Origin: Mugil cephalus
Taxonomy: Eukaryota > Chordata > Actinopteri > Mugiliformes > Mugilidae
Reading direction: 5' to 3'
Length of the DNA: 64,000 bases
NCBI RefSeq assembly: GCF_022458985.1
Contig: NC_061774.1
Span: forward strand, 11,398,616 to 11,462,615
A model generated the notes under the pieces. It was given only the letters and a program-made list of their open reading frames with translations. It did no database searches and was not told where the DNA came from. A program made the translations under genes and the position numbers. The first letter of the stretch is position 1; every line of letters begins with the position of its first letter. Below are positions 1-11,682 of this stretch, piece by piece.

Positions 1-1430
1 TTAACAATAAATGAGCAAACAATCAAAAAAAAATCAAATCTGCCTTACAATTTTTTTTCAGAAAAGTGTAAAAAATAAAAACACGCTTGCTTCACTAAGA
101 ATAGTCTCAAGGCAAAAACCAATCAAGAGTCTACCATTGCAAATCAGTCCCTCATTAATCTATTTAGTGGCATTTACACTTTCATTTATACTTTTTTTTT
201 CAATAAAAAATATTCATACTTCCTCTTCTTTTTAAAAAAAAAAAAAAAAAAAAACTTACATAATAGGAACAGAGACTGGTTTGAAATCGTTTCCAGAGCT
301 ACAAGGTTGTTTTGTCTGGTGAAATAAATAAGCCCTTCCCTCGCTGCCCCTATTTTGGCTGGCCATCCGTTAAAGGTATAAGGTTGCTAGCATCTTGACT
401 GACTGACTGACAAGACAAAACATTACAGAAAAGAAGGAAGAAAAAAAAAAATAAACACCAAAAGACGCACTATGATCTTAAAGCTACGAACAGATTTTGC
501 ATAATGTCTCTAGCATTAACATTACAAGCGTACATTCCACAAAGATGCTTGTGCTGCGATTGTGAGGATCAAAAATTTCTTTGTGGCTTTTCAGAAATTA
601 AGCTCGATAAATTTGCGACTTAAAGTTGTCCAAAAGATCATCATTCTCTCTGGATGATGAACTGTTTTCCAGTAAGAGCTCGTTGAGTGGCTGATGCAGC
701 CATCAATTCAAAACAGGCAACTGATTTGAAATCGCTTTCATGAATAATTACATACAGTACATCTGCCACCCTCATCAATAATCTTCTATACCTGACAATT
801 TGACCCAATAATAATCTGTAAGATTTTTATACATTTATATAAAACAATATTTAAAAAAAGATTTATAAAACTAAAAGGATACTGTGTTTATAGGTCGGAC
901 TCTTCCCTCCATGATTCTTCGTCAACATACAGGCTGTGTGGTCCGTTCAAACGTTTCTATTGGTCAGCAGTCCTAAATCCTCACTCATCCACTGGATCAA
1001 GTCCATCCGTTCCTCAACACCGTTGTCAATACTCTATGTGCTAATGTACCAAAAGTAAAATAGCAAATCATTGAATAGCTATGCTTATAGACACATCAGT
1101 ACCCAACCGTGATGATACAGTCACATCAGTCTATGGCTCACAAAGTGGATAAATGGAGACAGTTGATCCTTGTTTAAACTGAACCAGCGTCCCTCACTCA
1201 CTCTTTGTTCATGTCTGAAAGGCTGGCAGAGAAGAACGGCCAGTGGCGTTACAAAGATAACAAAGTGGGTACCAGACAGGTCGGCTCCTTGAGTCCATTG
1301 CAGCAGAAAACAGTCATTTTTTTCAGGAGCCTGCAGTCGTGAATAATATCCAGCTCAGGTAAGAGAACAGTGGAAGGTGTCCAGTGACTTCGTCCCGTCC
1401 TTGTGACAGACCGTGTGGGATGTTTGTCGC
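1..1430 (-). other. zdhhc5: 3' UTR of zdhhc5 (runs off the left edge)
   Basis: This stretch follows the zdhhc5 stop codon on the minus strand. It is AT-rich and has long A/T homopolymers near 170-255 and 430-455. I see no open frame with protein character and no convincing AATAAA on the minus strand, so the cleavage site probably lies left of the window. Its role as UTR is inferred from position only. Confidence 0.55.
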
Positions 1431-4400
1431 TCAAACCGAAATCTCATAGGTGGTCCCTCCGACACCGGTCACCTTCTTCACTCCACCCCCAGGTTTGGAT
1501 GTGGTGTGATTGGCCAAGACTGGGCGAGAGGTGGATCTGGTTGGACAGCCATTCGGAAGGGGAGGAAATGGGGAGCAGGAGAGGAGACACATTAGGAATG
1601 AGGAGAGAGGAGAGAGGAGAGAGGGGAGGCGGCGGTGAGTGGTTCTACTTCAAAAAAAACGACAAACAGCAAACGTTTCTCTACCTTGGATCTTGTAAGG
1701 CATTTAAGGAAAGGAGGTTAACAAAAAAAGGCCCTAGGGCACAAGTAAACAGCAGCACCGTGACTCATGCTGTCCCAGAGCTTAACACACAAAGGCATGC
1801 ATTAAATGTAAAAACAGATTCAAATGACTCGAGTGCACACGTGCATACACAACTCTTGAATATTGAACAAGGCCGTAAACTGGAAGAGGAAAAGGAAGAC
1901 TCACACAGATCAGGGAAGAAGAAGAAGAGGGCTGACACAAACCGGGAGGGAAGAAGAGGAGGAAAGGGAGAAGGAGGCTGACGGACCGGGCGACGGATCA
2001 CTACTCACTGTGGAGCCTGGTGCCCTCCTCCGACTCCTCCCCCTCCCAGCACAGCGCCTCCTCCTGCGGGCCGAGGCTTGTGCTGAGGCCCCGCCTCCCC
2101 AGCGTAAGACGGGGACTTGCCCAGAGACAGGCCGCGGGGCGGCGGGGAGACAGGGGGCTCTAGCGAGCGCGCCCCAGGGGAAGAGGACGAGGAGGAAAGG
2201 TTGCGAGGAGGTCGGGAAGAGAAGTCCTGATTATGCTGGAGCAAGTGCTCGGGAAGCTTAGCGGAGGAGTGGGGGGGCGGGCTGACGGCACGCAGGTAGG
2301 CCCTATGGGGGGAGGAGAAAGTGGCAGAGCCCTGGAGCAGCTGCCCCTCCCTCTGCTGGGCGATCTGAGCCGAGAGGAAGGGCGACGTGTAGCCCTGCAG
2401 CGGGGTGCTGGGTGACACCATCTCGGGGCGGCCCGTCATGATCGCCGACGGAAACGGAGCGCGGGGCTTCTGCGGCGACAGCTCGTGGGCGGCCGACTCA
2501 AACTCGGGGCTCTCGGACGGCGTCAGCAGGCTGTCGTAGGACAGGCTGCCGTTCCGAGGCGTCTGATTGGCCAGGCTTTTGTAGCTGGTGTCTGTGGTGC
2601 CCTCCGACTGGAGCGTGGCCAGCGGGTTGTGTGCAGTGTGTGCTGAGCGAAGGCTGGAGGAGCGTGAGCCGCCAGTGGACAGGACCAGAGAGGACGGGTA
2701 GGAGGTGTAGGAGCGCCCAGTCAGGGAGTAACCCGACATGCCCCCTGACATCCCCCCAGCAGTCCCGCCAGGGCCCCCGGGGCCCTCACCCCTCTCCCCT
2801 CCCCCTCTGCGCACCCCTACACCTCCCCCCACCACTGTGGCCCCATCCAGGCTGCTCGGCTCCGAGCGATAGCTAGGCTGACGGCTAGACTGGAGGATGG
2901 AGGAAGACGGAGAGTCAAGACTCTCCCCACGCATCATCTGAGGAGAGGAAAGGTGAGACACAAGAGCAGAGACGGGCCAAAGAGTAGAGAGGCGAGAGGA
3001 TAAGGGAAAGTATGATGAAAGATGAGAGCAGGAGTGAAGTGGAAAGAAGACGCAAATTACAATCTTACCTCGGGAACAGAAAACGTAACACAGAAAGCTG
3101 AACAGATTCTGACATAAAAAAAGAAGTGGTGGGGAGAATTGGATGCTTGACCAGTGCTCTACTCCATCATCACACTACTGGACTGGAAACACGGACTGGT
3201 TCGAACAAGCACTGACACTGCATGTCAAAGACCGTGTGTGTCGACACATGAATGGAAATACACGTAAGGTACATACACATTCCAGTCAATGCAGTCTCAG
3301 GGGGAAGGACAGACCCACTCAGACGCACAAAAACAGCCAAAGAGGGACACACACACACACACACACATCCTAACACACACACACACACACTGAGACTTAC
3401 TGATCAACCGATGGCCACTGAATGATCAATTTAAAGTGAAAACAAAAAAAAGAGGGGCATGTATTAACCACAAAGTAAATTAGAAATGGGAGCCACCAGT
3501 CCACCTGTCACAGTAACCAACAGGACATTCTTTGTTCTGCTTTCATTGCTCCTTTTCGTGCTGTTAAGTTAACCACATCTGTCTGTTCTGCTCTAAAATA
3601 TTTCTAACTACTAAACATTTTCTTGCGTTTCAAGCGATAAACTTCACTAACCCCTCAGTATTACGTCGATACACAGTATGTATGTCATGCCCAGTACACT
3701 TCAGCGTGTGCAGCTGTGAGGGGACACGTACCTTGTTGGGATGCGTGAGGGCAGTGTGGTTCCTTCCTGGACTGTTGTATGCTGGTCTGTACTTGTACAT
3801 TGAAGGTGTGGGCGGAGCCTCGGTCAACAAGCTGCTCTCTGAGTAACAGAAACCAAAAGTGACATTTGAACAAGGTGTGTTTGTGATTAGAAAACAAACA
3901 CTCATCTGAAGGCGGTAAAAACACTCCACGGCCGTAACGGTTAACGCTCCTGTCAGGTGATATACCTGTGTACATAGATTCACTTGAAACCGCGTATTTG
4001 TGTGTGTGTCTTACCCTCCGTGTCAGCACGGGGCAGGCCAGGGTAACGAAGCTCTGGCTTTGGAGGCGGTGGAGGCTCTGCATCAGCTGACTGGCTCTCC
4101 ATCTGGTCTAGACTGCTCTTGGACTGGGAAAATAAAAATGCGATGTTTTTTTGTTTTGTTTTTTTGAAAAAGAAGAAGAGCAGAACTGGGGATTTAATGC
4201 ATCTCTATTAACTTAATGGTTCACAGAATTACAACTGGCACCCGTATCCATGGCAACAGCTGCGACACAAAGTTTATCAGCCGATTCAAACGTGAAAGTT
4301 TTTCAGTGTAATTTCGTGATTTATGCGTTACTGCTCTCCATCATCTGTTGAATGGTCGAAACAGAAAACTCTTCTACTCATAGACAACTGTGTGTGAGTG

Positions 4401-7400
4401 TATGATTTCATCTCAGAGTAATAATATATAAAGTCAAACAAGCGGTATATACCAGTAGGCTTCAAAATGCCTAAGTATGATGAGTTCGTCTCTTTACGAA
4501 TCCATGTTTCCTCATGTTTTTTTTTTTTTTTTTTTTATTTCATTTCACTCACTCTGGTGCTGTGCCGGTCATTCTGGATGCCGTTGTCCAGGATCTTGGC
4601 TTCTAGCTGGGCCTCAGTCAGAGCTGGTCTAAGAAACGGCGGCTGCACTTCCACCGCCTGACGGCTCCGCCACCGGCCCATGTACCTAGAAAGCATCCAT
4701 AGATTTAAAATTTAAAAAATGATGCAAGCAAACAAAATCTTGCACCAGAATGCACAGGGCCCGCACTCACACATTCCATTAACTGAGAAAAGACAAGTGA
4801 GAACAATAAAAAAAGGAAGTTGGAAAAGTGAACAAGAAGAGGGCGCCGTGGAAAGAAAGAGGCAGTGGAAAAAGATTGCGGAGCAGAGTCTTAAAGGTGG
4901 AGAGTAAACAGATGAGTGCAGAGAGGAGAGAGAGAGAGGCTGACCTCGGGGCCTGGGAGCTGCAGAGCACGTGTGAAATATTCCTCAGGCAGCCGTTGGT
5001 GAAAGGGTTAACGCCTCCCCGAAACTTCCCTGTCACCTACAGTGGGAAGGAGGGAAAAACAAAAACAACCACGCTTAATTATACATACCTCTCGACCCAT
5101 ATGGACGCCAATGTAACCAACACAGGGGAGTAAAATGTGTCTAAACTGATTCAGTGATGCAAGATGTGACGCATGCAAACAGCTCTTGTTACATACCTGT
5201 TCATTTGTGGTCCTACCACGGGCCACTAGCACTATGTGGAACCCAGTCAGTCCGGCTACTGGGACAAAGAACAGACCAGCCACGCACATCACAGCCATAC
5301 TGAGGAGAGGGGGTCAAGGCGATCAAATAAAAACCCTCAGGTACGTGTAATAATGTGATTAAGACTGGAACAGACAAGACAGAGCGGCAGGCGAAGGATA
5401 CGTAACGGCGGCGTGTGGCGTGTCCAGCTGCTGCCGGTGGTGCAGCACATAGACCAAGCCGAAGCCGAACACGTCTATGATGTGGGTGGTTAGGGAGAGT
5501 AAGAAGAGGAAGAAATATCGATAGTTCCTACGACCAATGCAGTTGTTCACCCACGGACAATGGTGGTCGAAATCCTGAGAGGGAAAAGGACAAGAGGGTA
5601 TGAGATTTGGCGGAGACGGGAGAGAGGACGACGAGCAGCGATTACTACGGAGCAAATCAGATGTCCGCACAGTTTCCACCTCCCACGTTCACACATGGAA
5701 AACTAAGAATAGGCCAGAACTGGGCTGAGCAGTCAAGCCACACAGGAGTTTACAGAGGATCACTGTGAAATCTAAAGCACATCACACAGACAGATGTAAC
5801 ATCCGTTTAAGTGGTGCCAAGCCCAGGACTTTCACATATACACTCATATGCCAATTCATTAGGTACACTAGTGTAAAAATAAATAAATAAATAAATAAAA
5901 GTGCATTCAATGTAACAGTTTAGCACTAAATCTTACCCTCGTTAAGGTTATGGTATCCAGCATTTGTTTCAAATAACTGAGAGAGCTGTTGATTCAACAG
6001 CGTTTTCATTTTTAGGGCTAGAGTTTGCAGTTCTACAGAATTTATTTTGACGCCCCCATGTTAGTCAGTGGGCTAGAGTCCACAGACTACATCCTCCAAA
6101 ATGAACACACGATTGAATTACCACCTTCCTGGTGTTCTTTAAACATAAACTGAGCACTATAACAATCGTGAAGGAGGGTTTAGTGCAGGACTGGTTTATC
6201 AGAACGCTTTCATTTTCATTATCGTACCTAATGTTTTGGTAAACAGGTTACAAAGACAAGATTGAGTTCTGCTCACATTAAATAAATTATCAAAAAACAT
6301 AGCTACAGTAATATCAAGAACAATCCGGGAAAAATGACTTTTATTTACATTTTATATATATATATATCAATTTCTAATCTGGAGACACAGTCCACCTAGT
6401 CCACCACTACATTGTGTCTGTATGTGTGTGTGTGTGTTTACCTCCACACAGTTGTCGCAGACTGAGCAGTGCGAGCAGCGCGGAGGGCGGTAGAAGCGGC
6501 AGGTCGAGCACCACTTCATGCGCACCTGGATGCCTTTGATCTCCACTGTCTTATAGAGTGGAGCGCGGAAATCATCCTCTTTATCCTCGTCCTCCTCAGC
6601 TGAACACACGCACAGATAAGAAAACTAAGAATGTGTCCGCGACACAACAGCCGATTACGCTGCCCGACTGTAAAATCCAAAGCAGCGAGTGCGCGGGGCG
6701 AAGTCTCGCACCAACCGACACGTGTGCTCACCTCTGGGGAAGACTCCGGGGTCCATGAAAGTGGCCATGCAGAAGTTGGCGAGGGTGAAGAGGAAGATCA
6801 CGGCATTGTAGATGGGAATGACACAGGAGAAATACTCCGATAACCACGGACACCTGGAGAGCATTAAACGAGGAGGGAACGACATTACAACGCACACAAG
6901 CGTGGTCACTTCTCGCCGGCGAGACACGCATGGAAAAATTATCACTCCACACCCCATGAACAAATGCTGATAAGCATTTGTTCAAGACTCCACTGAAGCT
7001 AATCGCGGCCAGAATGGAAGAGTGTGATTGTAAATGAGCAGCTCACAGGTGCGATTGTGAGAAACTGTGGGCAAGTGTTCCTGAAAGAAGAGCTCTGCAT
7101 TCAGATAAAATTATCTGAAAGTTAGAGAAACAACAGTAAAATTGCGTTTCTTCAAACAGAATATAAATTATGTGGACACTTAAACAGGCATTTAGCTAAT
7201 ACATATTAGCACGAATATTATCGGTGCACATTGCGGATATGCGGGCAATTGTGCGCGAGTGTGTTTGTGTATTTGATGTAGACCACTCACGTGAAGCAGA
7301 AGAACAGAGTCGTGGATCCCACAAGGAAAGTAGTGGCTGCAGACACCGGGACATATCGGCTGGGTCGAAACGGACGGGGAGGAGCAGAAGCAGGGCCACC

Positions 7401-7439
7401 TACTCCCCCCCCAACCCCCCCACCACTGAAGCCCGGCAT
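1431..7439 (-). CDS. zdhhc5: Palmitoyltransferase ZDHHC5 (DHHC-type S-acyltransferase), 11 coding exons
   Basis: This enzyme moves palmitate from acyl-CoA to cysteines of membrane-associated proteins, mainly at the plasma membrane. Coding exons are 7291-7439, 6732-6853, 6442-6599, 5402-5574, 5197-5299, 4945-5036, 4553-4685, 4015-4123, 3732-3838, 2009-2937 and 1431-1536. They total 2181 nt, giving 726 residues (human 715). Four membrane segments flank a cysteine-rich domain ([21 protein letters not shown]) and the catalytic DHHC at residues 146-149. A long Ser/Pro-rich cytosolic tail ends in TYEISV, the PDZ-binding end shared by ZDHHC5 and ZDHHC8. Residues such as [22 protein letters not shown] and [15 protein letters not shown] favour ZDHHC5 over ZDHHC8, and the neighbours agree. 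The start at 7439 adds a Gly-rich N-terminus ([15 protein letters not shown]), about 15 residues longer than human. It is in frame with no splice acceptor between it and the conserved RYVPVSAA. Confidence 0.97.
5835..6245. mobile_element. Non-autonomous DNA transposon remnant in a zdhhc5 intron
   Basis: A roughly 400 bp AT-rich block in the intron between the exons ending at 6442 and starting at 5574. The left end carries caattcattaggtacact and the right end carries gtacctaatgttttggtaa, so the termini are inverted (attaggtac / gtacctaat). The word 'ttcattaggtacac' is familiar from teleost MITE-like repeats. It contains a short (taaa)n run at 5878-5898 and no coding sequence. The exact ends are uncertain. 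Confidence 0.45.
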
Positions 7440-8348
7440 CAGAGACGGAGAAAGAGGGGAGGAAGACAGAGAGAGAGGTAGAAATCTACTGTCTACCTAC
7501 AGTTCAGCGGACTCTCACAGGTCAAAATGGTGAAAAAGGTGTTTAGGAGGAGGTGCCATGACTACGGACTGGAAAAGAAAACCAACACTATGCAAAGCAG
7601 CAGCTGAATGGAAACATGAGGGACGCCCTGTATCCCGACAGCGAATATCTCCGGGCACTAATTAAATCACTAAAAAACAAACAAACAGAGGATGTTTTTA
7701 TATCGTAATATATAGCTCTACTTACATGTGCACGGCTTGTTTAGTTTGTGTGCATAATCTTACAAAAGCAAAAACTGTGCAAGAGCAATATGATACAAAA
7801 ATATGTGTAGTTAATTCATAAATATTTTTGTATGGCTTAAATGTAAGTGTATTTGGTGCAACAAATATACATAAATAGATCTAATCTCAGGCTGCTCCCT
7901 GGCACCAGTACTTTTCTACCACTCCTGCGCATATACACAATACCACAGACACTCGCACGCACGCATGCACGACACCGAAGCAATCTAGGTTACTCTACAC
8001 TCGGAAAACTCTGTGTTTATACTAAAGTGTATCACTGTGCTCGAGTTCTGATTGTCCTTCCCAGGGAAAATTAATATAAAAAGAAAAGAGCAGAAAATTA
8101 AAGAGGTAGTGGGTGGAAAGCCAGCAGGCTGAAAGCAGAAGCACATGGAGGAGAACAGGCAGAGGATTGAGTGCAGCAGCTGCTGATGACTTCTGTGATA
8201 GTCCCAAGAGAGCTTATTTAGGCACTGGGTGGGTGGAAGAAACTGAGGATGGCGGCAGGAGGGACAGTTCCAGCATTTCAAAACGAAGCCAGTGGGGGGG
8301 GGGGGCAACTAAACAAACAAATTCACTTTTAAAACTGTTGGTAGAAAG

Positions 8349-9794
8349 CTGTGGGTCTGTTTTTAGGAGACATGCGTGAACAAAGTCCAGGTGGAATTTA
8401 TTTTTAAAAAGTTTCTTTAAAAAAAAAAAAAAAAAAGAAAGAAAGAAAAGATGCTCAGCCTTGCCTTTGCAAGTAAAATAGTTCAAATAGGTCCCCTGGA
8501 TCTTTTCTCTTGAATCCCGTCTTCAGTCCTTGTGACGACGCAGGGACAAAATCAGCTCATTCCATAGAGAAGCCCTGTGTTTGTCACAGAAGTGTCACTG
8601 CACTTGGCTGAGTCTGGATGTAGCGACCTCTCCCATCTCCAAATTCTCTGCAGATAGACCTCCCTTCCCATTTTGCATCTTGTAAAGAAATCCATGTACA
8701 GCATAGGTGCTATGTAGTCTGATACATTTTAGTCCTTGTTCTTTGGCTCCTTGTCTTCTTTCACCCACCGAGTCCGTGGGTAAGGTGCTGGATGGCCCTG
8801 TTAAAAAAAAGAAAAAAAGAAAAATACATCACAGTAGAGGAAAAAAATGATGTTTCAAAATTGATTATAGCTGAAATTAGTACTAGACAAATACCAAATA
8901 CGACCTTGTAGTTTGTTCGTGAAATAGTGAAATAGAAACATAAAGCATTTTGCTGTTGTTTAGTATATTTTATCAGCAGCAGCATTTCCACATAAAAAGC
9001 TGTTGCTTCACGTACAGTGACATGATGAAGAACACAAGGATATACAATCATACTACACTACGCCGGAGATGTTTCACATTACAGGTACAGTCTTAGTCCA
9101 CAGTCAATTTCCGTGTCATGCTTGAGGGCAGAGTTATCTGACAAAGGCAAAGGTTTCACACCGATTTCACAACAATCACACTGACTTCTTGCATTACTCT
9201 GTATGAGCACGCACTTGTCACCATTACTCATGAGTGGAGTTGTTCAACTGCTCTCCGTCGTTTAACGAGCAGCTGTCACCTCATTGCCCTCAGGTGGTAA
9301 AACGAAACACCTCCCACTACCTGATATTCAAAACACCGCGGAGACAACGATCGGTGACGAGGCTGGACGCCTTTGACACACTCAACATGTGAAATCCCCC
9401 CTCCTCCTTATCTCCAGATGAACAACTAGTCCGTGCGTCGTGAAAACAGATCCTGACTAACAGTGTAATCTGATAGTTTGGACACACCCCTCTCTCTTCA
9501 ACAATCACCCATACTGTCAAATAAAGACATGTAGCCGCCGAGACAGAGCGTCACACGGCCGGTTGTTAATCATCTCATCTGCCCCACAACAAATCCCCCC
9601 CCCCCCCCACCGACTATAATGGATGTTAATCCCCAAATCTCCGTGTCGAGCCTTGCCTGTCATGTCACCGCAACAATCTGCACCTAGCAAGCTGCGCCGT
9701 TAAGTGGCAGGTCGGGTCACATTAATCAATTCTCCGAGCAATCGTGACACATAACAATCGCTTTCACGCATGTCTCCTAAAAACAGACCCACAG
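8349..9794. repeat. Perfect 32-bp inverted repeat, arms 1.4 kb apart
   Basis: Positions 8349-8380 and 9763-9794 are exact reverse complements over 32 nt, with a core of tctgtttttaggagacatgc. One arm falls in the presumed 3' UTR of the small candidate gene and the other in its intron. The flanks diverge abruptly on both sides. No transposon-like terminus is visible. Confidence 0.85.
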
Positions 9795-10088
9795 ATCGAC
9801 GACCATTTCATTTCTTAAATAATAAGGTAAAAACAGACCGAGCCTAAGACAGCAGGCCAGGGCAGTGCTAGGTTTAGTCAAGACAAGTAACGTTACCAGT
9901 ATATTCTCACACCACCACCATCACCATCACCATCGATAAAATACACACCACTGTTTCAAAGTATCAGACACTGGCATGCTTTAGTTTAAGCGAGAAGCAG
10001 CGTGTGATTTAAACGCGATTCATACTCATACATCAGGCGGCGAGCTTTCTCCTGGCTTGGAAAGTTTTTGCGACACTGCTCGGTCCAT
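8729..10088 (-). CDS. Possible very small protein gene, 41 codons in two coding exons; not recognised
   Basis: Three exon-like blocks lie on the minus strand between clp1 and zdhhc5. A leader exon ends at 10237 with donor AG|GTACGT. A middle exon 10032-10096 has acceptor TTTTAG and donor GTATGAG. A last exon starts at 8797 after a very strong T-rich acceptor (TTTTTTTTAACAG). Joining the last two in matching phase 0 gives a 41-residue frame from ATG 10088 to TAA 8729-8731. It begins MDRAVSQKLSKPGES and ends in a basic, proline-containing tail (YPRTRWVKEDKEPKNKD). A minus-strand AATAAA at 8397-8402 could end the transcript. I do not recognise the protein. The alternatives are that some blocks are 5' UTR exons of zdhhc5, or that an internal exon was missed. 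What is seen is the splice signals and the frame; that it is translated is inference. Confidence 0.3.
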
Positions 10089-10236
10089 TTCCACAGCTAA
10101 AATAGTTAGCTAGCGTTAGTTACCTGGCTAACAGAGAAGCTTTACACTAACGGGCTGGCTTTCCTTGATAACTGGTGAGACAACTGTAACTAGTTTCGGC
10201 TAAATATTCGCTACGAAAAACGGGCAGAATACGTAC

Positions 10237-10390
10237 CTAATATTGAACGTGCGAGCCGTCTTGTCAGAAGGGTGTGGATACTTTCGGTCCTCCTTGAGTT
10301 AGCCGCTAGCAGCAAACTCCTTAGCTTGCTGCTAGGCCGACATCGGAATCCCGGAAGTAGTCCGTTGCGTCTCAGGTGGGACGAATAGCC
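10237..10390 (-). promoter_or_regulatory. Leader exon and probable promoter of zdhhc5 and/or the small candidate gene
   Basis: A locally GC- and CpG-richer block (10240-10390) sits in AT-rich surroundings and ends in a consensus donor, TTAG|GTACGT, at 10237. It has no usable ATG frame. It is the best candidate for a first non-coding exon of zdhhc5, whose coding start is 2.8 kb downstream. The transcription start itself cannot be seen. Confidence 0.4.
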
Positions 10391-11400
10391 AATCAGAGAC
10401 CGAGGGGGTGTGGTCTATTCGAACGGCACAAACATTGCGTACGATGATCAAATATTGAAACTAATTGTGTTGACCCCTTAGGCAACACACGTATTACCGT
10501 GGAAACACTTACATATAAAGTTAACATTTTCCTCGAATTGCTAATTTTGCAACAGGTAATATGAGGAAGAACATATAACATTTATTTTTTTAAGTGCTTT
10601 TATTGTGCAACTAAAAGCAGCAATAAGCGAGGCCAGTGTTTGAGCAATGACATCATCGTGGCAAGTGGACGAGGTGGTTATTAATAAACCATTAAAGGTG
10701 TAATTTATTTAATTACCCATCTATCATTTTTAAGTGCATTATATTGCTTAGACACACTGCTTGCTAAACATTTCAAAAAGAACATCAGATTTGATTTAGT
10801 GTTTTCCTGTTTATATATTTTATACGAGGATTATCAGTTATCAGACGTATAAAAACCATTAATCATTTATTATTGGTGTCTCAGACGGTTTCTTCGTTGT
10901 GAAGCTTTCACCACAGAACCCAGATGGTCATTTCAAACCCCCATAGCAGATCCGCCCACAGGGAGACCACACGCTGCTGATTAAAAATAGTGTTTAGAGC
11001 AGATAATGGGAGTAATGAAAACACAGTTAATGTGTCAACTGGGACACAGAAGAGTGACATCTTTTAATAAAGCAGCCTTTAAGGCCCAAGAATAATAGAA
11101 ACTAAAAGTTCAAAATAATCTAGAACTGAAAGAAATGTGTACAGAAATGTACTGTATGTTGCAATAAAGTTGTGTCATACCTCTTTGGAAGATATGTGCG
11201 TGTTAATGATGTGCAAAACACTGTGTAAGGGTACTCACTGAGCTCTAGTGTGAGATGCCAAGTGTTTACATAACAGACATTAAATGAGCTCCCATTGTAG
11301 TGCTCCTAAACAGCCATCCTGACACTGGGAAAACCCACCTAAAACTATTTTTTGATCCAAAACTATACCGACTGTGGACTCACTATAATTAAAACAAACA
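10391..11400. other. Intergenic spacer, nothing recognised
   Basis: AT-rich sequence between the presumed zdhhc5 promoter and the clp1 3' end. I find no protein-like frame, RNA gene or recognisable repeat. Confidence 0.5.
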
Positions 11401-11682
11401 CACATTTTCCATTTAAACATTTATTGCCCAAGAAAAGAAAAACATTAATTATAAAAACAAAATAGCATGAAAATCCTTCCAGTACTGATAAAACATCCCT
11501 TACTACAAATGACTGTACACAGTGGTCTATAAAATGGAAAATAGTTACAACTGCCACCAGAACTTGAATCATTTATCTGTAGACCTTGCTAATATCAAAT
11601 AGGAGAGCTCAGAGACAGTCTGCAAAAGGACATGTCCTGAACATGACCTCCACTTCTGAGTCCTCTTCCCCGAGGTGTTGAT

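Noticed and set aside
1403-1981. 192-codon plus-strand frame
   Set aside because: It lies antisense to the last zdhhc5 exon and intron, and its composition reflects the purine-rich intron; no homology recognised.
1431-7439. Assignment to zdhhc8
   Set aside because: Residues diagnostic of ZDHHC5 ([22 protein letters not shown]) and the neighbouring clp1, selenoh and slc43a3 favour zdhhc5.
10032-10096. Alternative reading LWKWTEQCRKNFP of the middle exon of the small candidate gene
   Set aside because: It has no in-frame ATG upstream, and its phase does not join to the protein-like frame of the last exon.
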